A stretch of DNA of 64,000 nt from Dechloromonas denitrificans (lineage in GTDB: Bacteria; Pseudomonadota; Gammaproteobacteria; Burkholderiales; Rhodocyclaceae). The notes below the pieces were generated by a model. That model searched no databases and was not told where the DNA came from. It saw nothing but the letters and a program-made list of their open reading frames with translations. The position numbers and the translations under genes were made by a program. Position 1 is the stretch's first letter, and each line of letters opens with the position of its first letter. Location: NCBI RefSeq assembly GCF_020510685.1, contig NZ_CP075185.1, positions 3,472,001 through 3,536,000 on the forward strand. Reading direction: 5' to 3'. Shown here piece by piece: positions 1 to 8,149 of the stretch.

Positions 1-413
1 GTGCCGCCGATCACGTCTTCGGCCTGAAAGCCTTCCTCGGTCAGTTCATAAACCCGGGTATTCGGCGTCCACAGCGATTGCACCGAACGCCGGTCGACAC
101 CCGGCAGATAGAGCACGGCCTCGGTGACTTCGTGCAGCTTCTTCAGCGAAGCCGGCGTCCAGATGTTGCCGTCGCGGGCCCGGACGACAACCATGATGCG
201 GTTGGAGCCGAAAAGCTGGGTGCGGTATTTGAAAAAGGTATCGGTGTATTCATGGCCGATCGGCAACTGCTTGTCGAAACCGGCCGACATGTGCAGGCGC
301 GAGGCGAGGACGCCCATGGCGACGGTGAGGACCAGCAGAACCAGCAGGGTCGCTGCCCGATAACGGAAGAAGAAATCCTCCAGGCGCTTTACGAAACCAA
401 CGATGCTCGACAT
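1..413 (-). CDS. RND/MMPL-family transporter, N-terminal part (cut by window edge)
   Basis: Reading from the ATG at 413 gives about 137 residues with no stop before the window edge. The protein starts with a short cytosolic stretch (MSSIVGFVKRLEDFFFRYR), a hydrophobic segment (about residues 20-38), then a periplasmic domain with GHEYTDTFFKYRTQLFGSNR. This matches the start of the complete transporter at 61257-63635 (GHEYTQTFTQYQKELGGGNR), so both are hydrophobe-exporter-like members of the RND superfamily. It lies 100 bp downstream of the DUF1302 gene on the same strand and probably ends the amine-dehydrogenase operon. Substrate and direction of transport are unknown. The rest of the gene lies outside the window. 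Confidence 0.85.
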   Translation of the reverse strand, partial: MSSIVGFVKRLEDFFFRYRAATLLVLLVLTVAMGVLASRLHMSAGFDKQLPIGHEYTDTFFKYRTQLFGSNRIMVVVRARDGNIWTPASLKKLHEVTEAVLYLPGVDRRSVQSLWTPNTRVYELTEEGFQAEDVIGG

Positions 414-513
414 CGAATTAAACCTCTAATGAGCTACTGCAAGGCCGAAATGACGGTGCAGAGGATGGGCGGCCTCGGGTCTAGGAAGAACCGGGACCGC
501 CCGGTAGTACCAA

Positions 514-2295
514 TCAGAAAGCGTAGGAAACGGTTGCGGTAGCCACGTCGCGATCGCGCAGCACGTTCAGGTTGCCCCCTCCGAAGAAGGTGCTGTAGCC
601 GACCCCGACCTTCCACTGGTTGTGGTAATCGAAGGTCACGCCCAACGCCACCGCCTTGCGTCCTTCGACGAAGGGGATGGTGTTCGGGCTGGTGCCCTTG
701 ACGTCGTGGTAGAAGTCGACGATCGGCGTCGCCGTCCAGCCGGAGCCGAAGACGTTGGCGTAGGTCAGACTGACTTCGGCGACATAACCCCAGGACGTTT
801 TGTTCGGCATGGCGTAGTTGTTGAGCAGGTAAGGCACCGCCCCGGACAGGTCGAGATCCGGGTAATGCGTCACCGCCACTTCGAACAGGAAGGCACCATC
901 CGCCGCCCCGAGGAAGCGGGTGATTTCATTGGGCAGCCAGGTGAAGGCGGTGGTGTGGGCCTGGAACTTCTTCTCCCCGACGTAGCCCTTGGCTGAGGCA
1001 TTCGTCGTGAAGTTGTTGGAGAGCGCCGCCAGGTTGTATTCCTGCTTCGATTTCGAGCCGCTGGCCAGCGGCACCGTCGGGTCGATCGCCACGCTGTCCT
1101 TCGGCCGGTAGGAGACTTCTGCACCGAAGGCCCAGTCGCCGACCTTGGTATTCATCGACAGGCCGAACAGATCGAGATCCTGGCCGTACTGCTCGACGGC
1201 GGTCAGCTGCAGGACGTTGGCCGCGCCATTGACCTTGAAGCCGACGAAGGGCAGCTTGTCGTGGTAGCGGATGTAGTAGGCCGCGTACTCGGTATCGCCG
1301 CCGGCCGGCTTGTAGCGCATGTTGAGGCCGTACTGGCCGCCCGAGCTGGGCTTCTCGCGTTCGGTCGGCACCACCCCGGCGCCGCCATTGGCCTGGCTGA
1401 TCGAATCGAGCGTCCGGCCGCGCGTCGGATCGTAGTCGCCGGTGCCGCCGACCCCCAGGCTGGACGGATAGTAGGCGCCGCGCCGGCCGCCCTTGCCGAG
1501 AAAGTCGGCGGTCGACCAGTAGCTGCCGGCCGGATCGAGCTTGAAGCTGTTCCAGGCGAACTGGTAATAGCCTTCCATCGAGACGCCGGGCAGGATCGCC
1601 GTGTTCAGCGAGATCATCGGCGCCGGAATCAGGATTTCCTTGACCTGGGTACCGGGGATGTGGGCCTTGCGGACATCGAAGGCGTGAATCGAGTTGATCC
1701 CGCCCATGATGAAAATGTCCTCGCCCCAGTTGATCACCTGATTGCCGACCTTCAGCTTGGCCGAATTGCCGACCCAGTTGAAGTCCTTGGAAACCCACAG
1801 GTCGAGCAGCGAAACATCCTGGCGCAGAGCCTTCTTGGCATCGTCGTCGAGCGGCGTGCGGTCGGTATGGATGGCCGCGAAGTCGGATGACCAGGTCACC
1901 CGGCCGAGCGCCGCCCAGTTGCCGCGCTCGCCCAACGACAGTTCATGGGTGCCCTTGAGGACGGCGGAGACGATGTCGCCCTTCTTGTAGTTCAGGTTGC
2001 CGTCATCGATGTTGGAGTAGTTGAAGTCGCCAACCGACGTCGCGGCATTGCCATTGACCCGTTGCCCCATTTCGCCGGAAATCGGCGAGCCGCCGCCGGA
2101 GTCGTTGCCGATGATCGAACGGTCCGTCGATTGCATGCGGCGCTGGATGCCGAAGCTCAGCGTCGAATCGAGGCTGCCGCTGACGCCGTTGGCGAGATCG
2201 AACTTGAAGGCCTGGGCCGGGCTGGCCAACCCCAGGCCAAGCGCGGCAATCGCCAGGGCCGCCGGAGTGCGGCGGATGGATGTCGTGATCTGCAT
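514..2295 (-). CDS. DUF1302 family outer-membrane protein
   Basis: 593 residues with an N-terminal signal peptide ending near PAQA (about residue 29). The mature part opens with an FDLANGVSGSLDSTLSFGIQ strand typical of the DUF1302 family, is rich in aromatic alternating strands, and ends in ATVSYAF, a C-terminal aromatic residue as in beta-barrel outer-membrane proteins. An AGAGGGGAA ribosome site precedes the ATG. Family members usually sit beside a DUF1329 gene and an RND exporter, as here, and are commonly found in clusters for hydrophobic or aromatic substrates. No activity is established. A paralogue lies at 57006-58766. The role inferred here is passage of a substrate or product across the outer membrane. 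Confidence 0.85.
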   Translation of the reverse strand: MQITTSIRRTPAALAIAALGLGLASPAQAFKFDLANGVSGSLDSTLSFGIQRRMQSTDRSIIGNDSGGGSPISGEMGQRVNGNAATSVGDFNYSNIDDGNLNYKKGDIVSAVLKGTHELSLGERGNWAALGRVTWSSDFAAIHTDRTPLDDDAKKALRQDVSLLDLWVSKDFNWVGNSAKLKVGNQVINWGEDIFIMGGINSIHAFDVRKAHIPGTQVKEILIPAPMISLNTAILPGVSMEGYYQFAWNSFKLDPAGSYWSTADFLGKGGRRGAYYPSSLGVGGTGDYDPTRGRTLDSISQANGGAGVVPTEREKPSSGGQYGLNMRYKPAGGDTEYAAYYIRYHDKLPFVGFKVNGAANVLQLTAVEQYGQDLDLFGLSMNTKVGDWAFGAEVSYRPKDSVAIDPTVPLASGSKSKQEYNLAALSNNFTTNASAKGYVGEKKFQAHTTAFTWLPNEITRFLGAADGAFLFEVAVTHYPDLDLSGAVPYLLNNYAMPNKTSWGYVAEVSLTYANVFGSGWTATPIVDFYHDVKGTSPNTIPFVEGRKAVALGVTFDYHNQWKVGVGYSTFFGGGNLNVLRDRDVATATVSYAF

Positions 2296-2327
2296 GAAAT
2301 TCCCCTCTTATTTATGCGCTGGAACGA

Positions 2328-3698
2328 TCAGCGGTCGCCGGCCCGACGCAGCTCGTCGGATTCGAAGCGCTTGGCGTCAATGCGGCCTTCCTGTCCGGCC
2401 AGCCAGTCGGTCGGCTTGCTTTCCTGGGTGGCGTTTTCGGCCATATAGCGATTGACCGTCAGATCCCAGGACATGAATTCCTGGCTGACACAGGCACCGA
2501 GCTCGACGGCCGGATAGAGCGAGGCTTCCATGACGCGCCACAGCTTGCCCTGGGCGTCGTACTGGTCGGCGGCGAGAATCATCCAGGTGTCTTCGTCGAT
2601 GTAGAAGGTGCGCTTGGCGAACATGTGACGCATGCCCTGCTTGACCGTCGCCTCGACCTTCCAGACGCGATGCAACTCGTAACGCATCAGGTCACGCTTG
2701 GGGAATTGCCCCTCGTAGATCTCCTTGATCGGGCGCTTGGCGACCAGCTTGAAGCTGTTGTACGGCACGACCATTTCCTGCTTGCCGACCAGCTTCCAGT
2801 CGTAGCGGTCGAGCGCCCCGGCGAACATCGGGTACTGGTCGGCCGTTTCGAGGTTTTCGTAACCCGGGATCGGGTTGTCGTACTCGAAGGCCGGCAGGCG
2901 GCGGACGCGACGCTGGCCGGGGAAATACATCCAGGCATCGTTCGACTTGCCGAGGAAGTAGTGCGCCAGGATGATTTCGCCGGTCCGCGAAGCCGGCGCG
3001 GTGGCCAGATTGAGCAGCTTCATCTGGACGCCGCCGACATCCTCGATCGACTTGGCCTTGGCCGAAGCGAACGGGGTCATCACCACCTGATCCTGGGCCA
3101 GACCGTAGAAACTGCCGTCCGGGTTGATAAAATTGGTCTGGTAGTACTCGAAACGGCCTTCACCCTGCCAGCGCAGGCGATGGTTCCACACCGCCTCGGC
3201 GCCGTTTTTCGGGATGGCGAAGGGGAAGCCGCCGCCGACCGCCTGGGCCAGGTTGTCCTTGCCGTCGGCGCTCAGCTTGGCGCTGGTCGCATTGACCTTG
3301 GTCTGACCATAGACCGAATCCGGATAGCCGCAGCTGCGATGCGTCGGATAGACATCCATCCGGTAGCCCTTGCGGTTCTTGATCAGTTCGATCTGGCCGG
3401 CCGAGAGCTTGTCCTTGTACTTGTCGACATTGCTTGCCTCGATCGAATAGAGCGGCTTGTCGGCGGCGAACGGATCGACGCGGGGATCGCTCAGCTTGTG
3501 CTTGCCCTTGGCCAGGCCGCCTTCCCATTTCGGAATACTGCCGTCCTTGTTGCCGGCCCGTTCGGCGCCGACCGGCGTCAGATCCTTGCCCAATTGCGCC
3601 GCTTCCGGCTCGCTGACCGCCGCGCCAGCCTGGGCGGAAAAGCCGATCAACCCGATGATCAGGGCGGAAATCGGCATCACTCTGTTGGTCTTGCTCAT
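2328..3698 (-). CDS. DUF1329 family periplasmic/outer-membrane protein (LolB-like fold)
   Basis: 456 residues from the ATG at 3698, chosen because AAAGGGAA lies just upstream and the product then begins with a clean signal peptide (MSKTNRVMPISALIIGLIGF...AGAA). In-frame upstream methionines would add ten charged residues in front of it. The mature N-terminus has the family hallmark LGKDLTPVGAERAGNKDGSI, shared nearly word for word with the paralogue at 58790. DUF1329 proteins are related to outer-membrane lipoprotein-sorting folds and travel with DUF1302 and RND genes. This gene lies 32 bp upstream of the DUF1302 gene, so the two are surely co-transcribed. The molecular function is unknown. 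Confidence 0.85.
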   Translation of the reverse strand: MSKTNRVMPISALIIGLIGFSAQAGAAVSEPEAAQLGKDLTPVGAERAGNKDGSIPKWEGGLAKGKHKLSDPRVDPFAADKPLYSIEASNVDKYKDKLSAGQIELIKNRKGYRMDVYPTHRSCGYPDSVYGQTKVNATSAKLSADGKDNLAQAVGGGFPFAIPKNGAEAVWNHRLRWQGEGRFEYYQTNFINPDGSFYGLAQDQVVMTPFASAKAKSIEDVGGVQMKLLNLATAPASRTGEIILAHYFLGKSNDAWMYFPGQRRVRRLPAFEYDNPIPGYENLETADQYPMFAGALDRYDWKLVGKQEMVVPYNSFKLVAKRPIKEIYEGQFPKRDLMRYELHRVWKVEATVKQGMRHMFAKRTFYIDEDTWMILAADQYDAQGKLWRVMEASLYPAVELGACVSQEFMSWDLTVNRYMAENATQESKPTDWLAGQEGRIDAKRFESDELRRAGDR

Positions 3699-3753
3699 TT
3701 TTGATTCCCTTTTCTCGAAATGCATCAATCACCCCAACGCTCACCGACCGGAA

Positions 3754-4185
3754 TCAGTCGATGGCGATTCCCTGCGCCTGCAAATACTTGATGATTCCGG
3801 CGCGCACACCCGGCACATCGGCCAGCGGACTGGCCCGCAACTGCGCCACTTCCGGCATCGTGTAAGGCGCCGTATTGGCCGGCACCTCGTCCTTGCTGAA
3901 AGTCTTGAGTATCCAGTTCATCAACTCGGCCACTTCGCCGTTGCTCAGCGCCGAATGCGCGGTGCCCGGGACCTGGATCAGGAACTCCCGGCCGCCTTCG
4001 GCCTTGAGAAAATGACCGAGCGCGCCGCGCATGTTGGGCACCCCGGCCCCCGGGCTGCCCGAGCCGTCCTGGCCATGGCAGCCGGAGCAATGCAGCATGA
4101 AGTTGAGGCGCGGCGAGCCGGCATCGGCCGCCCAGGCCTGCGCGGCGAGCAGTGCGAAAACGAACAACAAGGCCTGTTTGCGCAT
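3754..4185 (-). CDS. Monohaem cytochrome c, periplasmic (second of pair)
   Basis: 143 residues with a signal peptide (MRKQALLFVFALLAAQAWA) and one haem-binding CSGCH motif at residues 33-37. A YTMPEV stretch further on may hold the distal methionine. There is a single haem site, so it is a small electron carrier and not a MauG-type dihaem enzyme. It begins 3 bp after the preceding cytochrome gene and belongs to the amine-dehydrogenase operon. Its likely job is to take electrons from the reduced quinone cofactor, directly or through the other cytochrome, towards the respiratory chain. The aau locus of Alcaligenes faecalis also carries a small monohaem cytochrome gene after aauA. Confidence 0.85.
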   Translation of the reverse strand: MRKQALLFVFALLAAQAWAADAGSPRLNFMLHCSGCHGQDGSGSPGAGVPNMRGALGHFLKAEGGREFLIQVPGTAHSALSNGEVAELMNWILKTFSKDEVPANTAPYTMPEVAQLRASPLADVPGVRAGIIKYLQAQGIAID

Positions 4186-4188
4186 GGC

Positions 4189-4647
4189 CTAGCCTCCTGC
4201 GGCAGCCGGCAGGCGGCTGCGCTGTTTATGGGTTTCATTCGGCGTGCCCGGCGTCTGGCGCGAGCTGGCCACGAAGGCCGGCGTCAGCCAGCCGAGATCG
4301 GCGACGCCCTCGTAGGTCTTGAGGATGTGGCCGAGCACGCTGGCCAGTTCGGCATCGGACAGCGCGGCGAAGGACGGCATGTTGCCGGTGTAGCGCACGC
4401 CATCGACGGTGATGCTGCCGACCATGCCGGTCAGCGGAACGCGGGCCAGGTAGGCCCGGCCTTCCGGGCTGCCGGCATGGCGGCCGATGTTGCCGGCGAG
4501 CGGCGGCGCGATGCCAGGCGCCCCCACCGCTCCGATCTGGTGGCAGGCGACGCAGTGGGTGGCATACAGCCCGGCCCCCGCCTGGTCGTCGGCCCACAAG
4601 GGAGCCGCGGCCAGGCTGACGAGGGTGGCAGCAAGCAGTTGGCGCAT
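4189..4647 (-). CDS. Monohaem cytochrome c, periplasmic (first of pair)
   Basis: 152 residues from the ATG at 4647, which lies 4 bp after the aauA stop and starts a good signal peptide (MRQLLAATLVSLAAAPLWA). A longer in-frame start would overlap aauA. One haem motif, CVACH, is at residues 32-36, and YTGNMPSF supplies a plausible methionine ligand. It is the first gene after the dehydrogenase light chain, the usual place for a dedicated electron acceptor of methylamine- or aromatic-amine-dehydrogenase systems. The two cytochromes are not close copies of each other, so they may act in series. Which one docks to the dehydrogenase cannot be read from sequence. Confidence 0.85.
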   Translation of the reverse strand: MRQLLAATLVSLAAAPLWADDQAGAGLYATHCVACHQIGAVGAPGIAPPLAGNIGRHAGSPEGRAYLARVPLTGMVGSITVDGVRYTGNMPSFAALSDAELASVLGHILKTYEGVADLGWLTPAFVASSRQTPGTPNETHKQRSRLPAAAGG

Positions 4648-4651
4648 GGTT

Positions 4652-5179
4652 CTAGCCCCGTTGCTCGCCAACGCCGACGATGGCGGCGACGGTACAGTGG
4701 TAGGCGTTGCTGCCGTTGGCCATGCACCAGTTGATGTCGTTATGGACCCCGAGGCGATAGCCCGGCCGCTCCCGCTCGTTGCGGTTGCAGCCGCAACGGC
4801 CGCACATCGTGACGCCGCAACAGTCGTTGTAGCTGATCAGGTAATCCTTGCCGTCGGCCGGATTGCGGCAGGTGCCGACCCAGGTCACCTTCGACACCTC
4901 GGTGCCCGGCGGGCAGCTCGAAATGGTGCCGCCGCAGCAGGTGCAGAGGAAACCGTCGAGAGCGCAGTAACGCCAGTAATCGCAGCTCTCGTCGTCCTCA
5001 CTCGCCTTCTTGGCCTCGCCGGCCTGGGCGGTCGGCATCATCCGGTCGAAAGGCAGCACCGGCAGGATAAAGGCGGTGCCGACGAAGAGCTTGCCGACCT
5101 TGACCAGCGCGCTGCGCCGGGAGGCCGACTGGGCGACGCGACGGGTCTTGCGCTCAAAGAAATCATCTAGCCATTTCAC
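4652..5179 (-). CDS. aauA: Aromatic amine dehydrogenase, light chain (TTQ-bearing)
   Basis: 175 residues from a GTG at 5179 with AAGGAG upstream. A long twin-arginine-type leader (SRRSALVKVGK) precedes a cysteine-rich mature domain with 14 cysteines. The two tryptophans that form tryptophan tryptophylquinone are W100 (VTWVGTC) and W151 (INWCMA); their spacing of 51 equals that of the known enzymes (57/108 and 109/160). The catalytic aspartate corresponds to D119 (YNDCCG) and the conserved maturation aspartate to D75. With AauB it forms a periplasmic heterotetramer that oxidises primary amines to aldehydes and ammonia. Methylamine dehydrogenase is the alternative, but the heavy chain favours the aromatic-amine type. 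Confidence 0.93.
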   Translation of the reverse strand: MKWLDDFFERKTRRVAQSASRRSALVKVGKLFVGTAFILPVLPFDRMMPTAQAGEAKKASEDDESCDYWRYCALDGFLCTCCGGTISSCPPGTEVSKVTWVGTCRNPADGKDYLISYNDCCGVTMCGRCGCNRNERERPGYRLGVHNDINWCMANGSNAYHCTVAAIVGVGEQRG

Positions 5180-5206
5180 GTTATTGCTCCTTGCGGTGAG
5201 GGTCGA

Positions 5207-5797
5207 TCAGGCGCGCTGATCGATGAATTCCTGGATCGAGGCCACACCGGCCTCCTTGGCGGCGAACAGGCTTTCCAGCTGTTCGCGGGAATTGACCAGG
5301 CCCTTGCCGCGAATGCGGCCGTCTTCGCCGATCAGCACCGCATAGGGCAGCTTGGCGATGCGGTAGGTCATGCCGAGATCGGTGGACAAGGCGTAGGGGA
5401 AGCTCTTCAGATCGGCCTTGCGGTAGAACTCGGCGTGTTCCGGCAAATCGCCGTCGCTGGCCAGCGCCACGTCGAGCCAGCCCTTTTCGGCGCCCTGGAT
5501 CGACTTGAGGACCGGCAGCAGCTTCTTGCACACCGGACAGGTCGGCGAGAGGAAGAAGAGCAGCTGGCTGCGGCCGGTGTTGCCGCCGACGCTCAGCTTG
5601 CCGCCCCCGATCGAATCGAGCGTGAAAGCCGGGGCGACTTCGCCGACCTTCGGTCCCTGATCCATCATCAGGGCGCCCATCGGGGCGACGCGTTCGTAGA
5701 GGATGCCGATCTGGCGAGCCAGGGCGAGCACGACGACGACCAGGGCGAGGACGACACCCCAGAGAAAGACATTGGAGACCAGCAGTGCTTCGTTCAT
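5207..5797 (-). CDS. aauD: MauD/AauD thioredoxin-like maturation protein
   Basis: 196 residues: one N-terminal membrane anchor (about residues 9-28), then a periplasmic thioredoxin/AhpC-TSA-like domain with a CPVC redox motif at residues 87-90 and the cis-proline region KLPYAV. MauD-type proteins are needed for correct disulfide formation in the cysteine-rich light chain, which lies immediately downstream (27-bp gap). The gene starts 10 bp after aauE. The order B-E-D-A is that of aau and mau operons, so the assignment is firm. The substrate is inferred from family knowledge and position. Confidence 0.93.
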   Translation of the reverse strand: MNEALLVSNVFLWGVVLALVVVVLALARQIGILYERVAPMGALMMDQGPKVGEVAPAFTLDSIGGGKLSVGGNTGRSQLLFFLSPTCPVCKKLLPVLKSIQGAEKGWLDVALASDGDLPEHAEFYRKADLKSFPYALSTDLGMTYRIAKLPYAVLIGEDGRIRGKGLVNSREQLESLFAAKEAGVASIQEFIDQRA

Positions 5798-5807
5798 GGC
5801 ATTTCCT

Positions 5808-6359
5808 TTATTTGCGGACGGCCAGCGCCAGCGGGGCGTTGGTCATCAATTGATTGGCAGAGACGTAGATTCCGACCAGGGCAAGGACCGCGCCGCCGAC
5901 CGTCAGGTAATCGGCCCAGACCAGCGGCCGGCCGGCACTTTCCTGCATGGCCAGCCCGACCATCGCCATCAGCAGCCCGTTGCGGACGACCAGCGCCCAC
6001 GACAGCGGCTGGCCGGACAGGCCGCCGCAGCCGCAATCGATGCGGGTATGGCCACGCAGCAGGTTGATGCCGACGGCCGAGGTGACGACCAGCAGCAGGG
6101 CCAGCGCCAGCAGGCCGCCGATAAAGGCGGTATCGGGGAAGAGCAACAGGCCACCGGCCGCCAGTTCGACCAGCGGCAGCAGCCCGGCGACCAGCGGGGT
6201 CAGACGCTCGGGGAGCAGGCGATAGTTGTCGACCGCGCCGGCGAAGACGACCGGATCCTTCAGCTTGTGCCAGGCCCCGACCAGCAGGACGACCGAGAGC
6301 GTCGCCCCGAGAGCGCGGGTGATCACCGGGTCGGCGATGAATGCGAGGAGGGCCTCCAT
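5808..6359 (-). CDS. aauE: MauE/AauE membrane protein for light-chain maturation
   Basis: 183 residues from the ATG at 6359, whose first base overlaps the aauB stop (TGATG), a coupling arrangement. A GTG one codon upstream is also possible. The protein has four or five hydrophobic segments and the conserved IDCGCGG cysteine motif near the middle (from about residue 100) that marks MauE in the DoxX-like superfamily. MauE acts with MauD in disulfide handling for the dehydrogenase light chain at the inner membrane. No unusual features are seen. Confidence 0.92.
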   Translation of the reverse strand: MEALLAFIADPVITRALGATLSVVLLVGAWHKLKDPVVFAGAVDNYRLLPERLTPLVAGLLPLVELAAGGLLLFPDTAFIGGLLALALLLVVTSAVGINLLRGHTRIDCGCGGLSGQPLSWALVVRNGLLMAMVGLAMQESAGRPLVWADYLTVGGAVLALVGIYVSANQLMTNAPLALAVRK

Positions 6360-7504
6360 CACTGCACTTCCAGCTGGGTCGGCGTGTCGCCGAAGCCGGC
6401 CGCGCTGCGCACCGGCTTCAGCTTGCGACCGCCGTCGAAAGCAGCAATCCCGGCGATCGCCGTATCAAAGGCAAACAGCCGCGGCGCCTCGCCCTGGCTG
6501 ACCACCAGGCCGGTGGCCGGGATGGTCTTGCTGCGCGAGACGCGGGTTTTCGCAGCCAGGTCATAGACCCAGATTTCCTTCGCCGCTTCCTTGTGACTGC
6601 CTTCGTAGCCTTTCGGGTGCATGCCGACATACAAGGTGCCGCTGGCCTGATGCAGAGCGACCGGCTGATAGCCGCCGGGACGCCAGCCCTTTTTCACCTC
6701 GGCGGCCGTGCCGAGCGACCAGAAGGCGCCGGGCACGGCCGTTTCGCCGGCGACATTGACCGAGACGGCGTTGCCCTTGAACGAGACGAAATGGTAGGTA
6801 TCGCCTTCCTGGGCGGCCGAGACGAACAGCGCGTCGCCGTCCGGGTCGAAGAATTTCGCGCTCTTCTTCTTGCTGACCGGGTTGCCGTCGTTGTCGAGCG
6901 AAACGGTGAGCATCGTTCCGTCGCCGCACAGCGTCGCGAAGCGATTGGCCGTCTGGGCGGGGTAGACGACGTAGCAGCCGGGCGTCTGGACTTCGGCGAC
7001 CTGCTTGCCGGTATGCCGGTTGACGATGCTGACCGAGGTCGCCGGCGTGGCGTTCTGGACGATGATGAAACGCCCGTCGGCCGTCGTCCGCAGCGTGCCG
7101 CGATACGGCAGAGCCTGGGCGTGGCGGGCGGTGTAGGGAATCTCTTCCTTGAGCACCATGGTCTTGGCGTCATAGACGAGGATTTCCTCGATCCGCTCGC
7201 CGCGGTTCAGCTTGCTGTAATAGGTCGTGACCACGTAGATCTCGCTGCGATCCGGCGACAGCGTGGTCTGGGCAAACAGCCCGGTGGACAAAATGCCTTC
7301 GACTTTCAGGGTGCGCCCATCGATCACCGTCAGCTTGCCGTCGGCCATGTGCGGCAGCACCACGTCGGTGTAGTACAGGCGATAGGGATGAGCCGGCGCC
7401 AGCTTGGCGACGGTGATTTCGTCCACCGGCAACTCGGCATGGGCGGGTAATGCACCGCCCAGCGCTGCCAGCAGGGAAAAAAGAACTGCTCTCTTGGGTA
7501 TCAC
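6359..7504 (-). CDS. aauB: Aromatic amine dehydrogenase, heavy chain (beta-propeller)
   Basis: 381 residues from a GTG at 7504 placed 6 nt after a strong AAAGGAGGT site. A signal peptide (MIPKRAVLFSLLAALGGALPAHA) precedes a seven-bladed-propeller-type domain. Stretches such as VVTTYYSKLNRGER, FIIVQNATPATSVSIV, CGDGTMLTVSLDNDGN and LYVGMHPKGYEGSHK follow the aromatic amine dehydrogenase large subunit of Alcaligenes faecalis more closely than methylamine dehydrogenase. It is the first gene of the operon. The heavy chain binds the TTQ light chain and shapes the substrate channel, so phenylethylamine, tyramine or tryptamine are likely substrates. That substrate list is taken from the family and not shown by the sequence. 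Confidence 0.92.
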   Translation of the reverse strand: MIPKRAVLFSLLAALGGALPAHAELPVDEITVAKLAPAHPYRLYYTDVVLPHMADGKLTVIDGRTLKVEGILSTGLFAQTTLSPDRSEIYVVTTYYSKLNRGERIEEILVYDAKTMVLKEEIPYTARHAQALPYRGTLRTTADGRFIIVQNATPATSVSIVNRHTGKQVAEVQTPGCYVVYPAQTANRFATLCGDGTMLTVSLDNDGNPVSKKKSAKFFDPDGDALFVSAAQEGDTYHFVSFKGNAVSVNVAGETAVPGAFWSLGTAAEVKKGWRPGGYQPVALHQASGTLYVGMHPKGYEGSHKEAAKEIWVYDLAAKTRVSRSKTIPATGLVVSQGEAPRLFAFDTAIAGIAAFDGGRKLKPVRSAAGFGDTPTQLEVQ

Positions 7505-8149
7505 CAGCGACCTCCTTTTGTTCTCGAATCGGGACCGTTACCGAATCGAAAAAACGATCCGGCCGATGGGTCAAATTGTTGTCGCTGGAGGCAACGAGGC
7601 GTTATCCGAAATCGGAACTTAAAGACTCAGCGGCGGCTGGCGAGTATCCGAAATCGGAAAAGTCGACATTTTCCCGATCAAAACATTGACCTGGCGCAAA
7701 GTCGGCGCGCCCTGGCCATGCTTGAAAAACGAAGCGCCGGGCAGCGCCCCGTCGCCGCTCGTGCACCGCCGAGCGGCGGCGACCGGCCGGCCCCGGAAAA
7801 AACTGGCATGGCTTGTGCTGAAAAGAACAGGTGTCGGACAAGCCGCAAAGCCGACCCGCTGCACGAATAGTGACAAGCCGTTGATTTATTGCCGATAAAT
7901 GAAAATATTCTTTCGATCCGCAATGTCTGAAACGGTGCATTGCGCCACAGCGATGCACCAATCCGACACAGAACCGGGAGGCGAAATCCGCAGCGTAGCG
8001 TTGCCGGATAGCCGCAATCGGAAAAAAAACTTTGTCACTAATCGAAATCGATTCCACTAAACGAAATATCTGGACTATCCTTAAGGGCATAGTTGCCATT
8101 CCGCAAAGCGGATGCGGCACATGGGCCCGATGACTGAAAGAGTGTGCGT
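7505..8149. promoter_or_regulatory. Divergent aauB/araC-type control region with repeated operator-like sites
   Basis: 645 bp without a credible gene. A 15-bp sequence, TATCCGAAATCGGAA, occurs twice, at 7603-7617 and 7645-7659. The copies are 42 bp apart, four helical turns, so they lie on the same face of the DNA. Each holds the inverted repeat TCCGA-AA-TCGGA. A related palindrome, AATCGAAATCGATT, lies at 8039-8052 near the regulator gene. The sites are candidates for the divergently encoded AraC-type regulator or another activator. The aauB ribosome site is at 7511-7518. No clear sigma-70 promoter could be fixed for either direction. Confidence 0.55.

Noticed and set aside
3754..4647. One of the cytochrome genes being mauG
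   Set aside because: Each has a single CxxCH and is about 150 aa; MauG is dihaem and much longer.
7805..7820. A sigma-54-like promoter with GG-N10-GC spacing in the aauB/araC gap
   Set aside because: The -12 element is TGTGCT instead of TTGC and it is far from the plus-strand gene start; also wrong strand for aauB.
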